A DNA stretch of 36,475 bases from contig VFJR01000117.1 of NCBI GenBank assembly GCA_009885945.1, forward strand, positions 1-36,475. Direction: 5' to 3'. Positions 17,327 through 24,052 of the stretch are shown here, in pieces. This DNA is from Anaerolineaceae bacterium (GTDB lineage: Bacteria > Chloroflexota > Anaerolineae > Anaerolineales > Villigracilaceae). Numbering within the stretch: the stretch's first letter is position 1; the number at the start of each line of letters is the position of its first letter. The notes below the pieces were generated by a model. It made no database searches. It worked only from the letters and a program-made list of their open reading frames with translations, and had not been told where the DNA came from. The translations under genes were made by a program, and so were the position numbers.

Positions 17327-17968
17327 ATGTTTATGTTTGAAGGATCAGATCGCAGAAAAGACGAAGAACGAATCAAAAAAGAAGGCAGGCTTCCACCTGG
17401 GCAATCGCTGACAGTTAAATTTCCAGTTTTACATTATGGACCTGTGCCCCACTTTAACGCATCCACCTGGAATTTGCGCGTATGGGGCGAAGTGGAAGAA
17501 GAAAAAGAATGGACTTGGGATGAGTTCAACAAATTGCCGCGCGCCAAAATAGAAATGGACATTCACTGCGTCACCCGCTGGAGCAAGTTCGATACAGTCT
17601 GGGAAGGCGTTTCAGTGAAGGCGCTTGTAGATAACGGCTTGATCAAGATCAAGAAAAGCGCGACTCATGTGATGCAGCACGCTGAATACGGATTCACTGT
17701 CAATCTTCCGCTGGAGGTTGTTCTGCAAGATAATTTTTTACTCGCCACTCACTTAAACGGCGAACCGATCACGGCAGATCATGGCTATCCTTTGCGCGGC
17801 ATGGTCGGTTTTATCCCCGGGCGCGAAGACTTAGAAACACCCTATTTGTGGAAGGGTGCAAAGTGGCTGCGCTCGATTGAATTCATGGCAGGTGACAAAC
17901 GCGGCTTCTGGGAACAAGCTGGTTACCACAACCGCGCCGATGTTTGGAAAGAAGAACGGTTTGGGTAA
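17327..17968 (+). CDS. Molybdopterin-dependent oxidoreductase, sulfite oxidase/MsrP-like fold
   Basis: A 213-residue stand-alone sulfite-oxidase-fold protein. The molybdenum-ligating cysteine is C81 in MDIHCVTRWSK, followed by WEGVSVKALVDNG, GYTVNLPLE-like and HGYPLRGMVGFIPGREDLE, all characteristic. There is no twin-arginine or Sec signal peptide, so it appears cytoplasmic, unlike MsrP/YedY which is exported. The usual dimerisation domain of sulfite oxidase is absent. An AAGAGGAG ribosome site precedes the ATG. It has its own terminator. The substrate is unknown. Confidence 0.88.
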   Translation: MFMFEGSDRRKDEERIKKEGRLPPGQSLTVKFPVLHYGPVPHFNASTWNLRVWGEVEEEKEWTWDEFNKLPRAKIEMDIHCVTRWSKFDTVWEGVSVKALVDNGLIKIKKSATHVMQHAEYGFTVNLPLEVVLQDNFLLATHLNGEPITADHGYPLRGMVGFIPGREDLETPYLWKGAKWLRSIEFMAGDKRGFWEQAGYHNRADVWKEERFG

Positions 17969-18070
17969 ATTAGAACTTATGCAAAAATCCATTTTAACCA
18001 GAGATAAACGGAGATGAACAAGATAAAACCAGTTTTGATCAAGTGCCTTGCGTAAGTCCTATAAATAATT

Positions 18071-18104
18071 AAACATGTCCTGCAAATTTGCAGGACATGT
18101 TTTT
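18071..18104. terminator. Palindromic terminator after the molybdopterin oxidoreductase
   Basis: AAACATGTCCTGCAAA (18071-18086) is followed directly by its perfect complement (18087-18102) and a T-run. It ends the gene that stops at 17968. Confidence 0.88.
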
Positions 18105-18105
18105 G

Positions 18106-18279
18106 TAACTGCTCAGCCATATCTTTGCGAGCAGGGCACTTGTTCTTCCCGACGACATCGTACTCGCAGAGTAAGCAATCCCCGTCATGACGAGACTGCT
18201 TCGGCACATTTGCCCTGTGGGAAACCAAGCGCGCCTCGCAGCGACATGATTGCGGGTTTAACTTATCGCTGAGCAGTTA
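18106..18279. repeat. 174-bp element bounded by a 12-bp inverted repeat
   Basis: TAACTGCTCAGC (18106-18117) and GCTGAGCAGTTA (18268-18279) are perfect complements at the ends. Inside, AAGCAATC (18173-18180) and GACTGCTT (18194-18201) form a near-palindrome that resembles the core of the element inside the M20 hydrolase gene (19326-19360). TTGCGAG followed by a GGGC/CCCG pair is also shared. There is no coding capacity. It fills most of the 319-base gap between the convergent genes. Confidence 0.65.
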
Positions 18280-18287
18280 TAGTTTTC

Positions 18288-19589
18288 TTAATTTGCTGCC
18301 AGCTTCATCACCGTTTGCAATAAAACATTGGCGCCATTTACACAATCTTCCCATTCCGTAAATTCGCGCGGCGCGTGGCTGGCGCCATCAACGGATGGAA
18401 CGAAGATCATGCCAATCGGACATACATCCACAAGTGATTGCGCGTCGTGAATTGCACCCGAAGCGAGTGTCGTATTGGACAATCCCAAGATATCGCACGA
18501 GTCTTGAAATGCTTTTTGAATTTCTGCGCTCATTAAGTTTGGCGTATGTTTCCCAAGCGGCTCTGAGATTAACTTCAAACCAAATTGCGTTGCTTTTTCA
18601 TTAGCTAATTTTATTAATGCATCATCCAATTTCGAAAGTTGGTTTGCATCGGGCGAACGAAACTCAAGCATAAGATCGGCGCGGGCAGGTACGATATTGG
18701 AAGCGCCAGGGGCAAATTCTATTTTGCCGACATTTGCAACACAATTTGGAAAATCACGCATCACCAGTTCACGCGCCGCCAAAATAAACGCGCTTGCGCC
18801 TTGCCCCGCATCCAAGCGGTCCTCCATTGATGCTGAACCTGCGTGATCTGCGCGCCCGATAAAACTTAAATGATATGAACCATATCCGACGATGGCAGAG
18901 ACAACGCCAATATTAATTCCTGCGCGCTCCAAGCGCTTTCCTTGCTCAATATGCAACTCCAAATATCCAGCAACAGATTCTTTTGGACGTTTTGCAGTTA
19001 ACAAACTTTTTTCAGATAGCCCCGCGCGCGCCAAACCTGCTAAAAAGTTTTCACGTCCGCTATATGGCTTTTGCATATCATCTGGATTAATATGACCAGA
19101 CAGCGCACTGCTCCCAAGCAGACTCATGTGCGTGCCTTCTTCATCTGAAAAGTCAATCGCTTCAAGATTTAACTTGAGCTTGATCTCGTTTTCTTTGACA
19201 GTTTTCAACACCTCAAACGCCGCCATCACGCCCAGCGCGCCATCAAACCTACCGCCTTTGGGAACAGAGTCAAGATGTGAGCCGAATAGTAACGTCTTTG
19301 TCATTGCGAGGGGCGCTCTTTGCCCCGAAGCAATCTCCGACTCAGTATGAGATTGCTTCGCCGATTCAGCGCTATCACTGGCAGGCAAAAACGCAGAATG
19401 ATTGCCCGCGCCATCTGTGCGAAATTCAAAGCCTGATTTTTTTATTTCTTCTTGAAACCAGTTGCGCGCGGCAAGATGTGCTTCGCTGAAGGATGGACGG
19501 TTCACACCGCCGTCGCTTGAGGCGCCGAAAGAGGCTAACTGGTTAAACGAATCAAGCATACGCGTAGGGTTGATGCGCAGTTTATTCAT
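18288..19589 (-). CDS. M20-family Zn-dependent amidohydrolase (allantoate amidohydrolase / N-carbamoyl amino acid hydrolase type)
   Basis: A dinuclear zinc hydrolase of the M20/ArgE group acting on carbamoyl or ureido compounds. In the 433 residues, FGSHLDSVPKGGRFDGALGV (102-121) carries the first metal ligands, EAIDFSDEEG (143-152) the catalytic and bridging glutamates, and LELHIEQG a further ligand. GYGSYHLSFIGRADHAG marks the lid domain. Residues about 70-97 (ASDSAESAKQ through LAMTK) are an extra low-complexity segment. It coincides with a palindromic repeat in the DNA (19299-19382) and is absent from family members as I know them. The exact substrate cannot be read from sequence. Confidence 0.88.
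   Translation of the reverse strand: MNKLRINPTRMLDSFNQLASFGASSDGGVNRPSFSEAHLAARNWFQEEIKKSGFEFRTDGAGNHSAFLPASDSAESAKQSHTESEIASGQRAPLAMTKTLLFGSHLDSVPKGGRFDGALGVMAAFEVLKTVKENEIKLKLNLEAIDFSDEEGTHMSLLGSSALSGHINPDDMQKPYSGRENFLAGLARAGLSEKSLLTAKRPKESVAGYLELHIEQGKRLERAGINIGVVSAIVGYGSYHLSFIGRADHAGSASMEDRLDAGQGASAFILAARELVMRDFPNCVANVGKIEFAPGASNIVPARADLMLEFRSPDANQLSKLDDALIKLANEKATQFGLKLISEPLGKHTPNLMSAEIQKAFQDSCDILGLSNTTLASGAIHDAQSLVDVCPIGMIFVPSVDGASHAPREFTEWEDCVNGANVLLQTVMKLAAN
19299..19382. repeat. Palindromic repeat inserted in frame within the M20 hydrolase gene
   Basis: CGAAGCAATCTC (19326-19337) and GAGATTGCTTCG (19349-19360) form a perfect 12-bp stem with an 11-nt loop. To the left, GTCATTGCGAG followed by GGGGCG / TGCCCC extends the pattern. 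This is the GTCATTGCGAG...GAAGCAATCTC type of small interspersed palindrome common in environmental bacterial genomes. It is a multiple of three long and has no stop in the hydrolase frame. Confidence 0.75.
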
Positions 19590-19656
19590 GAGATAAAACT
19601 CCTTTAGTAAGAAATGTTCGAGAGTGGGTATCTATCAAGCGTAGTTTCAAATTAAC

Positions 19657-19709
19657 CGTCCCGCAGGTTTAAGTGAATCATTGAGAACTTGCCATAAACC
19701 TGCGGGACG
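19657..19709. repeat. Inverted repeat upstream of the UGA-containing oxidoreductase
   Basis: CGTCCCGCAGGTTT (19657-19670) and AAACCTGCGGGACG (19696-19709) are perfect 14-nt complements around a 25-nt loop. The right arm occurs unchanged at 28054-28067. It ends 17 bases before the ATG at 19727 and lies between divergent genes, so it may affect translation or transcription of either. Confidence 0.75.
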
Positions 19710-19726
19710 ATGTAAAAAGGAAAAAC

Positions 19727-20338
19727 ATGGATATCAAGCTGACGATATTTTCTGATTATATATGACCATGGTGCTATGTCGGCCAGGGTGTGGTTGACTT
19801 ACTGAAAAAGGAACATAACGTGGAGGTAGAGTGGCGTCCATTTTATTTGCGCCCCGATACTCCGCCGGAAGGAATGGAACTGCCTGAGTATATTACACGC
19901 GGGCGGGCAAGCGGTTCTGAAGAACGTTTGCGCCAAATGGCGAATTCGTTTGGATTGGAATTTGTTTCTGTAAATCGGATTTTAAATACGCGCCTTGCAC
20001 ATGAAGCCACTGAATATGCGCGCGTGCACGGCAAGGGCAATGAATTTCATCGAGTTGTATTTTTGAAAGTGTATGCGCAAGGACAAGACATCAGTAAATG
20101 GGATGTATTGCGCGCCGCAGCAATTGAAGTTGGTTTAGATGCAGATGAAATGCAAAACGACGTTGAAGCTGGAAAATATACAGCCTATGTTGCACAGCAA
20201 GTACAGGAAGCGTACCAAATTGGTGTTTCGGGCGTACCAACGTATGTGATCAATGATAAGTATGCGCTGGTGGGCGCGCAGCCTTATGAAGTGTTTAAGA
20301 ATGCGCTGGTACAAATCAAGCTGAAGGAACAGGGATAA
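19727..20338 (+). CDS. FrnE/DsbA-like thiol:disulfide oxidoreductase, candidate selenoprotein (in-frame UGA at codon 13)
   Basis: A 203-residue thioredoxin-fold protein of the FrnE branch of the DsbA family. Starting at the ATG at 19727, supported by AAGGA five bases upstream, the first 12 codons read MDIKLTIFSDYI. Codon 13 is TGA and codons 14-16 are P-W-C, so the active site is U-P-W-C where relatives have CPWCYVG. The rest is intact, with a helical domain (about 60-150) and the cis-proline loop GVSGVPTYVIN (P171). The only in-frame start after the TGA is a GTG at 19790, which would give a protein without the redox motif. A SECIS-like stem-loop follows the TGA. It probably carries out dithiol/disulfide exchange in the cytoplasm, since no signal peptide is seen. 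A single-base sequencing error or recent pseudogene is the alternative. Confidence refers to this extended gene model. Confidence 0.8.
19763..19765 (+). other. Candidate selenocysteine codon (UGA)
   Basis: TGA in frame at codon 13, at the N-terminal nucleophilic position of the UPWC motif. Other genes in the window, such as the one ending at 21321 and the one ending at 32677, use TGA as a true stop, so UGA is not generally reassigned. Confidence 0.8.
19778..19798 (+). promoter_or_regulatory. Candidate bacterial SECIS element
   Basis: GUCGGCCA (19778-19785) and UGGUUGAC (19791-19798) form an 8-bp stem with two central G-U pairs, closing on loop GGGUG (19786-19790). The loop begins 20 bases after the UGA and starts with G. 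This fits the bacterial SECIS model: apical loop roughly 16-37 nt after UGA and a G in the first two loop positions. The spacing is close to that of the E. coli fdhF element. Confidence 0.72.
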
Positions 20339-20339
20339 T

Positions 20340-20376
20340 AAAAAGGGCAATCACTTTTATCGTGGTTGCCCTTTTT
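20340..20376. terminator. Bidirectional terminator
   Basis: AAAAAGGGCAA and the following CAC pair with GTG and TTGCCCTTTTT, with one mismatch zone near the loop. It lies between the convergent oxidoreductase and DUF1304 genes. Confidence 0.87.
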
Positions 20377-20379
20377 ATT

Positions 20380-20727
20380 TTAAAATATAAACATGAGTGC
20401 TAAAGCAATGGTTGCGGGCAAGGCTTGGATATAAAAAATTCGTTTGCTTACAGTGAATGCACCAAAAATCCCAGCAATTACTACACAAATCAAAAAGAAT
20501 ACTTTTACAGCGTCACCGGCAAAGAATCCCCAAATAAGACCCGCCGCGAGAAAGCCATTATACAGACCTTGATTCATGGCAAGAGTTCTAGATTGTTTGG
20601 CAAACTCCGCGGTTGTGTGAAAGGCACGGCGCCCGGCTGGTTTTTCCCATAGAAACATTTCAAGGGTGAGAAATCCAATGTGCAAAAGCGCTACCAATGC
20701 AACCAAAATATTAATGAATGTCAACAT
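20380..20727 (-). CDS. DUF1304 family membrane protein
   Basis: A 115-residue membrane protein with four predicted helices, starting MLTFINILVALVALLHIGFLTLEM. LWEKPAGRRAFHTT and LAMNQGLYNGFLAAGLIWG are typical of the DUF1304 (YwnJ/membrane) family. No biochemical role is established. AAGGAGAAA sits just upstream of the ATG. It is transcribed divergently from the chromate transporter pair. Confidence 0.85.
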   Translation of the reverse strand: MLTFINILVALVALLHIGFLTLEMFLWEKPAGRRAFHTTAEFAKQSRTLAMNQGLYNGFLAAGLIWGFFAGDAVKVFFLICVVIAGIFGAFTVSKRIFYIQALPATIALALMFIF

Positions 20728-20755
20728 GCTTTCTCCTTAAACATTGATGAAGCGG

Positions 20756-20761
20756 GTAAAA
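20756..20761 (+). promoter_or_regulatory. Candidate -10 element (TAAAAT) for the chromate transporter pair
   Basis: GGGTAAAAT lies 44 bases before the ATG at 20806. The context matches that upstream of rnz. Confidence 0.3.
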
Positions 20762-20805
20762 TAGATACAGTTAGTATAGCATGACATCTTTTATCACCGG
20801 AACCT

Positions 20806-21321
20806 ATGGACCCTCTTAGTATTCTCTTTTGGACATTCATTAAAGTTAATTTATTAAGTACATCAGGTCCTGCTTCTGTGGGCTTATTACACAGCTTGGC
20901 AGTGCCCAACCTTGTCAACGAGAGTCAATTTGTGCAAGCAGTGGCATTATCTTCGGTATTGCCAGGCAGTGATGCATTACAGCTTGCTATGTATATTGGC
21001 TATGCGGTAGCGGGTATTCCGGGCGGGTTAGTTTCTCTAATGGCATCTATTTTGCCGCCCACAGTAATCATCTTGGGCGTGACAATGATCCTGCACCGTA
21101 TCCGTCGTGAAGCATGGGTGAAAAATTTTGTAGAGGGTTTAACGCCCGCAATTTCTGTGCTAATGTTTTTTACGGCTTGGAAAATTTTTGAAAGAGGCGG
21201 CAACACTGGCTGGCAAGGCTGGACAATTGGCATTGTTAGCCTGATCGCTATGTTTTTGGATGCACCTGCCCGTTTTGTTGTGTTAATCGCGGGGATTGTT
21301 GGGGTATTATTTCTCTCATGA
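20806..21321 (+). CDS. Chromate transporter family protein, first half-size subunit
   Basis: A 171-residue membrane protein carrying one chromate-transporter (CHR) domain. Features are FIKVNLLSTSGPASVGLLH near the start, then ESQFVQAVALSSVLPGSDALQLAMYIGY and the ILPPTVIILG segment. Five or six membrane helices are likely. Short-chain CHR proteins work as pairs of unlike halves, and the second half follows with a four-base ATGA overlap. Chromate efflux is the family's known role, but anion specificity is not certain here. The stop is TGA. Confidence 0.88.
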   Translation: MDPLSILFWTFIKVNLLSTSGPASVGLLHSLAVPNLVNESQFVQAVALSSVLPGSDALQLAMYIGYAVAGIPGGLVSLMASILPPTVIILGVTMILHRIRREAWVKNFVEGLTPAISVLMFFTAWKIFERGGNTGWQGWTIGIVSLIAMFLDAPARFVVLIAGIVGVLFLS

Positions 21322-21854
21322 CGCCAACAAAGTTTCAGGTATGGCTTAAATTATTGTGGATGTTTCTCAAGGTAAACTTGCTATCGCCTTCTGGACCTGC
21401 CTCGATCGGCTTGTTATATGATGAAGCCGTTGGCAAGGTAATGACCGAGGAACAATTTGTAGAGGCGGTTGGTCTTTCAAATGTGTTGCCCGGCAGTGAA
21501 GCGCTCAAACTTGCGATGTTTGTTGGCTTCGCCGCAGGAGGGATAGCGGGTGTTTTCACTGCATTACTCGGCGCAACCCTTCCCCCTACAGTGATGATGT
21601 TAGTAGTCGCCGTAATTTTGCAGCAATTTCAAAACGAAGATTGGCTGCAACGATTTGTAATGGGCATGAGTCCTGCCGTTGCAGCGCTCATTTTTGTTGT
21701 AGGCTGGGAACTCCTGCGGGTTAGCGGCGCAAAAAAATTAAATCGCCGCGCGCTGATCATTGGCATCCTTAGCGCGTGCGCATTATGGTTTGATATTCCA
21801 TCCCCGTATGTATTATTAGGTGCGGGCATTTTAGGCGTGATTCTGTATAGATAG
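21318..21854 (+). CDS. Chromate transporter family protein, second half-size subunit
   Basis: A 178-residue CHR-domain protein similar in plan to its upstream partner: FLKVNLLSPSGPASIGLLY, EEQFVEAVGLSNVLPGSEALKLAMFVG and ATLPPTVMMLV. Its start overlaps the partner's stop (ATGA), which suggests translational coupling. The two halves align well with each other, so the pair probably arose by duplication and inserts in antiparallel topology, as proposed for other short-chain pairs. A universal stress protein follows six bases after its stop. Confidence 0.88.
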   Translation: MTPTKFQVWLKLLWMFLKVNLLSPSGPASIGLLYDEAVGKVMTEEQFVEAVGLSNVLPGSEALKLAMFVGFAAGGIAGVFTALLGATLPPTVMMLVVAVILQQFQNEDWLQRFVMGMSPAVAALIFVVGWELLRVSGAKKLNRRALIIGILSACALWFDIPSPYVLLGAGILGVILYR

Positions 21855-21860
21855 GCAAAT

Positions 21861-22703
21861 ATGACTGAATTATTAATTACCACAAATGGATTTACTACAA
21901 CATGGCCCGCCATTGAATATGGCTCCTGGCTGGCAAGTCATCTGAATTTAAAAGTAACGCTTCTTGGAATTAACGAGAAGCTGTATCCTGTTCAAATAGA
22001 CGATCACAACCCTTTAGAGCAGGTGTTCGAGCGTGCTATCAGCTTGTTTAATGAACATGGTGTTAAGTACAGCCTGCAAGTCCAAAATGGAAACGCTGAA
22101 GAAATTATTCCGCAAAAGGCATTGGAAGCAGATTACATTACGCTGATAGGACCGCTGGGGCGTGCGCGTCTGCGTCATTTGGTGAGCGGACGCTCCATTC
22201 GTCAGATCATGGAGGATATATCTTCCCCCATTTTATATGTTCCACAAGTGCGTGTGCCAATAAATAAAATTTTGATCTGTATCGGCGGGCTGGGTTATGA
22301 ATTAACTGCAGAATATCTTGCTTTACAAATCGCAAAAATTTCAAGCGCCGAAATAGCTTTAATGCATGTTGTCCCGCCCGTTGAGTTAAATTACCCAACG
22401 GCGCGCATTGTCAGTCAAAATTTGGATCATCTTGTAGATACAGACACGCCGCAAGGCAGGAGTTTGCGGCAAGCGATGAATGCAATTCAAGAAACAGGAT
22501 TAAGCGCAGAAATTAAAGTTCGACAAGGGAATATTGTTGAAGAGTTGTTAAATGAAATCAAAACAGGCGGCTATGATTTATTGTGCATGGGCTCGTCATA
22601 CAGTGGAAATTCCCTGCGTCAGTTATACGCTCCCAATGTCACTGCCGAAATCGCAGAGTCAGTTAATGTACCAGTACTGACTGCAAGGTTAAAGAAAGTA
22701 TAA
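21861..22703 (+). CDS. Universal stress protein with two UspA domains
   Basis: A 280-residue protein with two tandem UspA-like alpha/beta domains (about 1-130 and 135-280). The second domain ends with LLCMGSSYSGNSLRQLYAPNVTAEIAESVNVPVL, close to the G-2x-G-9x-G(S/T) ATP-binding signature. The first has ITLIGPLGRARLRHLVSGRSIRQI. It lies six bases after the transporter pair and is probably in the same operon. Its role in stress survival is inferred from the family. Confidence 0.85.
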   Translation: MTELLITTNGFTTTWPAIEYGSWLASHLNLKVTLLGINEKLYPVQIDDHNPLEQVFERAISLFNEHGVKYSLQVQNGNAEEIIPQKALEADYITLIGPLGRARLRHLVSGRSIRQIMEDISSPILYVPQVRVPINKILICIGGLGYELTAEYLALQIAKISSAEIALMHVVPPVELNYPTARIVSQNLDHLVDTDTPQGRSLRQAMNAIQETGLSAEIKVRQGNIVEELLNEIKTGGYDLLCMGSSYSGNSLRQLYAPNVTAEIAESVNVPVLTARLKKV

Positions 22704-22738
22704 ATACAAGACTTACGTAAGACACATAATTGCTTAAT

Positions 22739-22782
22739 TTTGACCGCCGACGGCAGGCTGTAATCTGCTGTCGGCGGTCAAA
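22739..22782. terminator. 18-bp hairpin, bidirectional terminator and repeat copy
   Basis: The left arm (22739-22756, TTTGACCGCCGACGGCAG) and right arm (22765-22782) pair over 18 positions with a single G-U. Five T follow. The right arm is shared with the repeat at 5330-5368. It sits between the convergent universal stress protein and endonuclease IV-like genes. Confidence 0.85.
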
Positions 22783-22809
22783 TTTTTATATAAACCCCAC
22801 CCGCGGATA

Positions 22810-23661
22810 CTACTTCTCTGCGCTCGCCTTCATCCAAGCCTTCTTCATATTCAAAGCGTCTTCTTCCATAATAGGGCTTTCGCATAAGATGCGCCCGCCG
22901 CATTTAAATTTCTCTAACGCCTTGAATAAATCTTTATATTTCAAATCCGCATCTGCCAACGAAAGGTGCTTCTTTTCTCCTTTGGGTCCATACTCAATGC
23001 CGGAGAGATGAATGTGCAATTCCTTGAGCGCTTTTTCGCCAAGGTTTTTGCCGTATCTATCCAGCAGGCGCGACCATTCATCATAACTATTCATAGTTCC
23101 ATCACCAGGGCGGGCGTGCAAATGCGCAAAGTCAAGGCATGGCTGAACCATTTCCATAGACTTGCTCATGGCAAGCGTATCTTCAAACGAACCCAGCATG
23201 GCAGACTTGCCCATAATTTCAGGACGCAAGATAACTTTGTCACCCTTCTTTTGTAATTCTTTTATACAAGCTTCAAGGCGCGGCAGTGCAACTCGCAAAA
23301 CCTCGGCGGGATCATTTCCAAAATATGAGCCCGGATGAAAAATAATATCTGTTGCACCAGCAAGGTAGCCATAATGCGCCGCATCCATCAATCGTTTGCG
23401 CGATTTAGGCCATTCTGTACTATCAGCGTTCAAGTTAATAAAGTATGGTGCATGCACACTTAATAAAACGCCGTGTTTTTCTCCCGCGGCTTTGATCAAT
23501 GCACAAGTCGCCTCGGTCACACGCACCGATTGTACCCAGCCAAGTTCCAATGTTTCCAAGCCGATCGATTTGCTAAATTCAATCGCGCCTACTGAGCCGC
23601 CTGGTTTTTTGGGCGTGCCGGAGGGCGAACCCACTGTGCCAAAACGAAATGATAATGTCAT
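22810..23661 (-). CDS. Endonuclease IV-like AP endonuclease / TIM-barrel enzyme
   Basis: A 283-residue xylose-isomerase-like TIM-barrel protein. The metal ligands of endonuclease IV can be placed: SVHAPYFINLN, TDIIFHPGSYFG, RPEIMGKSAMLGSFED, PCLDFAHLHARPGDG, LHIHLSGIEYG and ILCESPIMEEDA. These fit an enzyme that cuts DNA at abasic sites in base excision repair. It is close to the shorter archaeal and anaerobe branch rather than E. coli Nfo. Its ATG overlaps the dgkA stop (ATGA), so it is the last gene of the operon that begins with yqeY. Confidence 0.82.
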   Translation of the reverse strand: MTLSFRFGTVGSPSGTPKKPGGSVGAIEFSKSIGLETLELGWVQSVRVTEATCALIKAAGEKHGVLLSVHAPYFINLNADSTEWPKSRKRLMDAAHYGYLAGATDIIFHPGSYFGNDPAEVLRVALPRLEACIKELQKKGDKVILRPEIMGKSAMLGSFEDTLAMSKSMEMVQPCLDFAHLHARPGDGTMNSYDEWSRLLDRYGKNLGEKALKELHIHLSGIEYGPKGEKKHLSLADADLKYKDLFKALEKFKCGGRILCESPIMEEDALNMKKAWMKASAEK

Positions 23662-24026
23662 ACAAACTCCTTTAATTTCTGTAAAAGCGGCGGACCGATA
23701 ATTAACAAGCCGATCAAAACTGCGGCGAACACAGCAACCAGCACAGCAGCAGCACCAACATCCTTACCCACTTTTGCAAGAGGATGTTCCTGCGGGCTGG
23801 CTAAATCCACTACTGCTTCGATGGCTGTATTAATAAACTCAGCAGTAAAGACCAATGCAGATACTAGAATGATAACCGCCCAATCACGCGCAGGCAGTTT
23901 TAGCCATAAACATACAATGAAGACCATACCTGCAATCACACTATGAATCCAAGCATTGCGCTGTGTTTGGAATACATAATACCATCCATCAAAAGCATAG
24001 AGGAGAGATTGGATGAATATTTTCAT
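23658..24026 (-). CDS. dgkA: Diacylglycerol/undecaprenol kinase
   Basis: A 122-residue membrane enzyme with three helices that phosphorylates diacylglycerol or undecaprenol. The family signature EFINTAIEAVVDL is present with its catalytic glutamates, followed by DVGAAAVLVAV. RNAWIHSVIAGM near the N-terminus matches the RNxxIH segment of Gram-positive DgkA/UndK. It follows ybeY, as in many Firmicutes and Chloroflexota, and overlaps the endonuclease IV-like gene by four bases. Confidence 0.93.
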   Translation of the reverse strand: MKIFIQSLLYAFDGWYYVFQTQRNAWIHSVIAGMVFIVCLWLKLPARDWAVIILVSALVFTAEFINTAIEAVVDLASPQEHPLAKVGKDVGAAAVLVAVFAAVLIGLLIIGPPLLQKLKEFV

Positions 24027-24052
24027 ATTTTTATGATGTCTGTGTATTCACA

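Noticed and set aside
18106-18279. Small coding frame on either strand in the gap 17969-18287
   Set aside because: The frames there coincide with the terminator and the inverted-repeat element, and no protein family is recognisable.
19790-20338. A shorter gene starting at GTG 19790
   Set aside because: It would lack the first beta strand and the redox motif, has no ribosome site, and starts inside the stem-loop. The upstream ATG with AAGGA and the in-frame match to the family N-terminus are much better.
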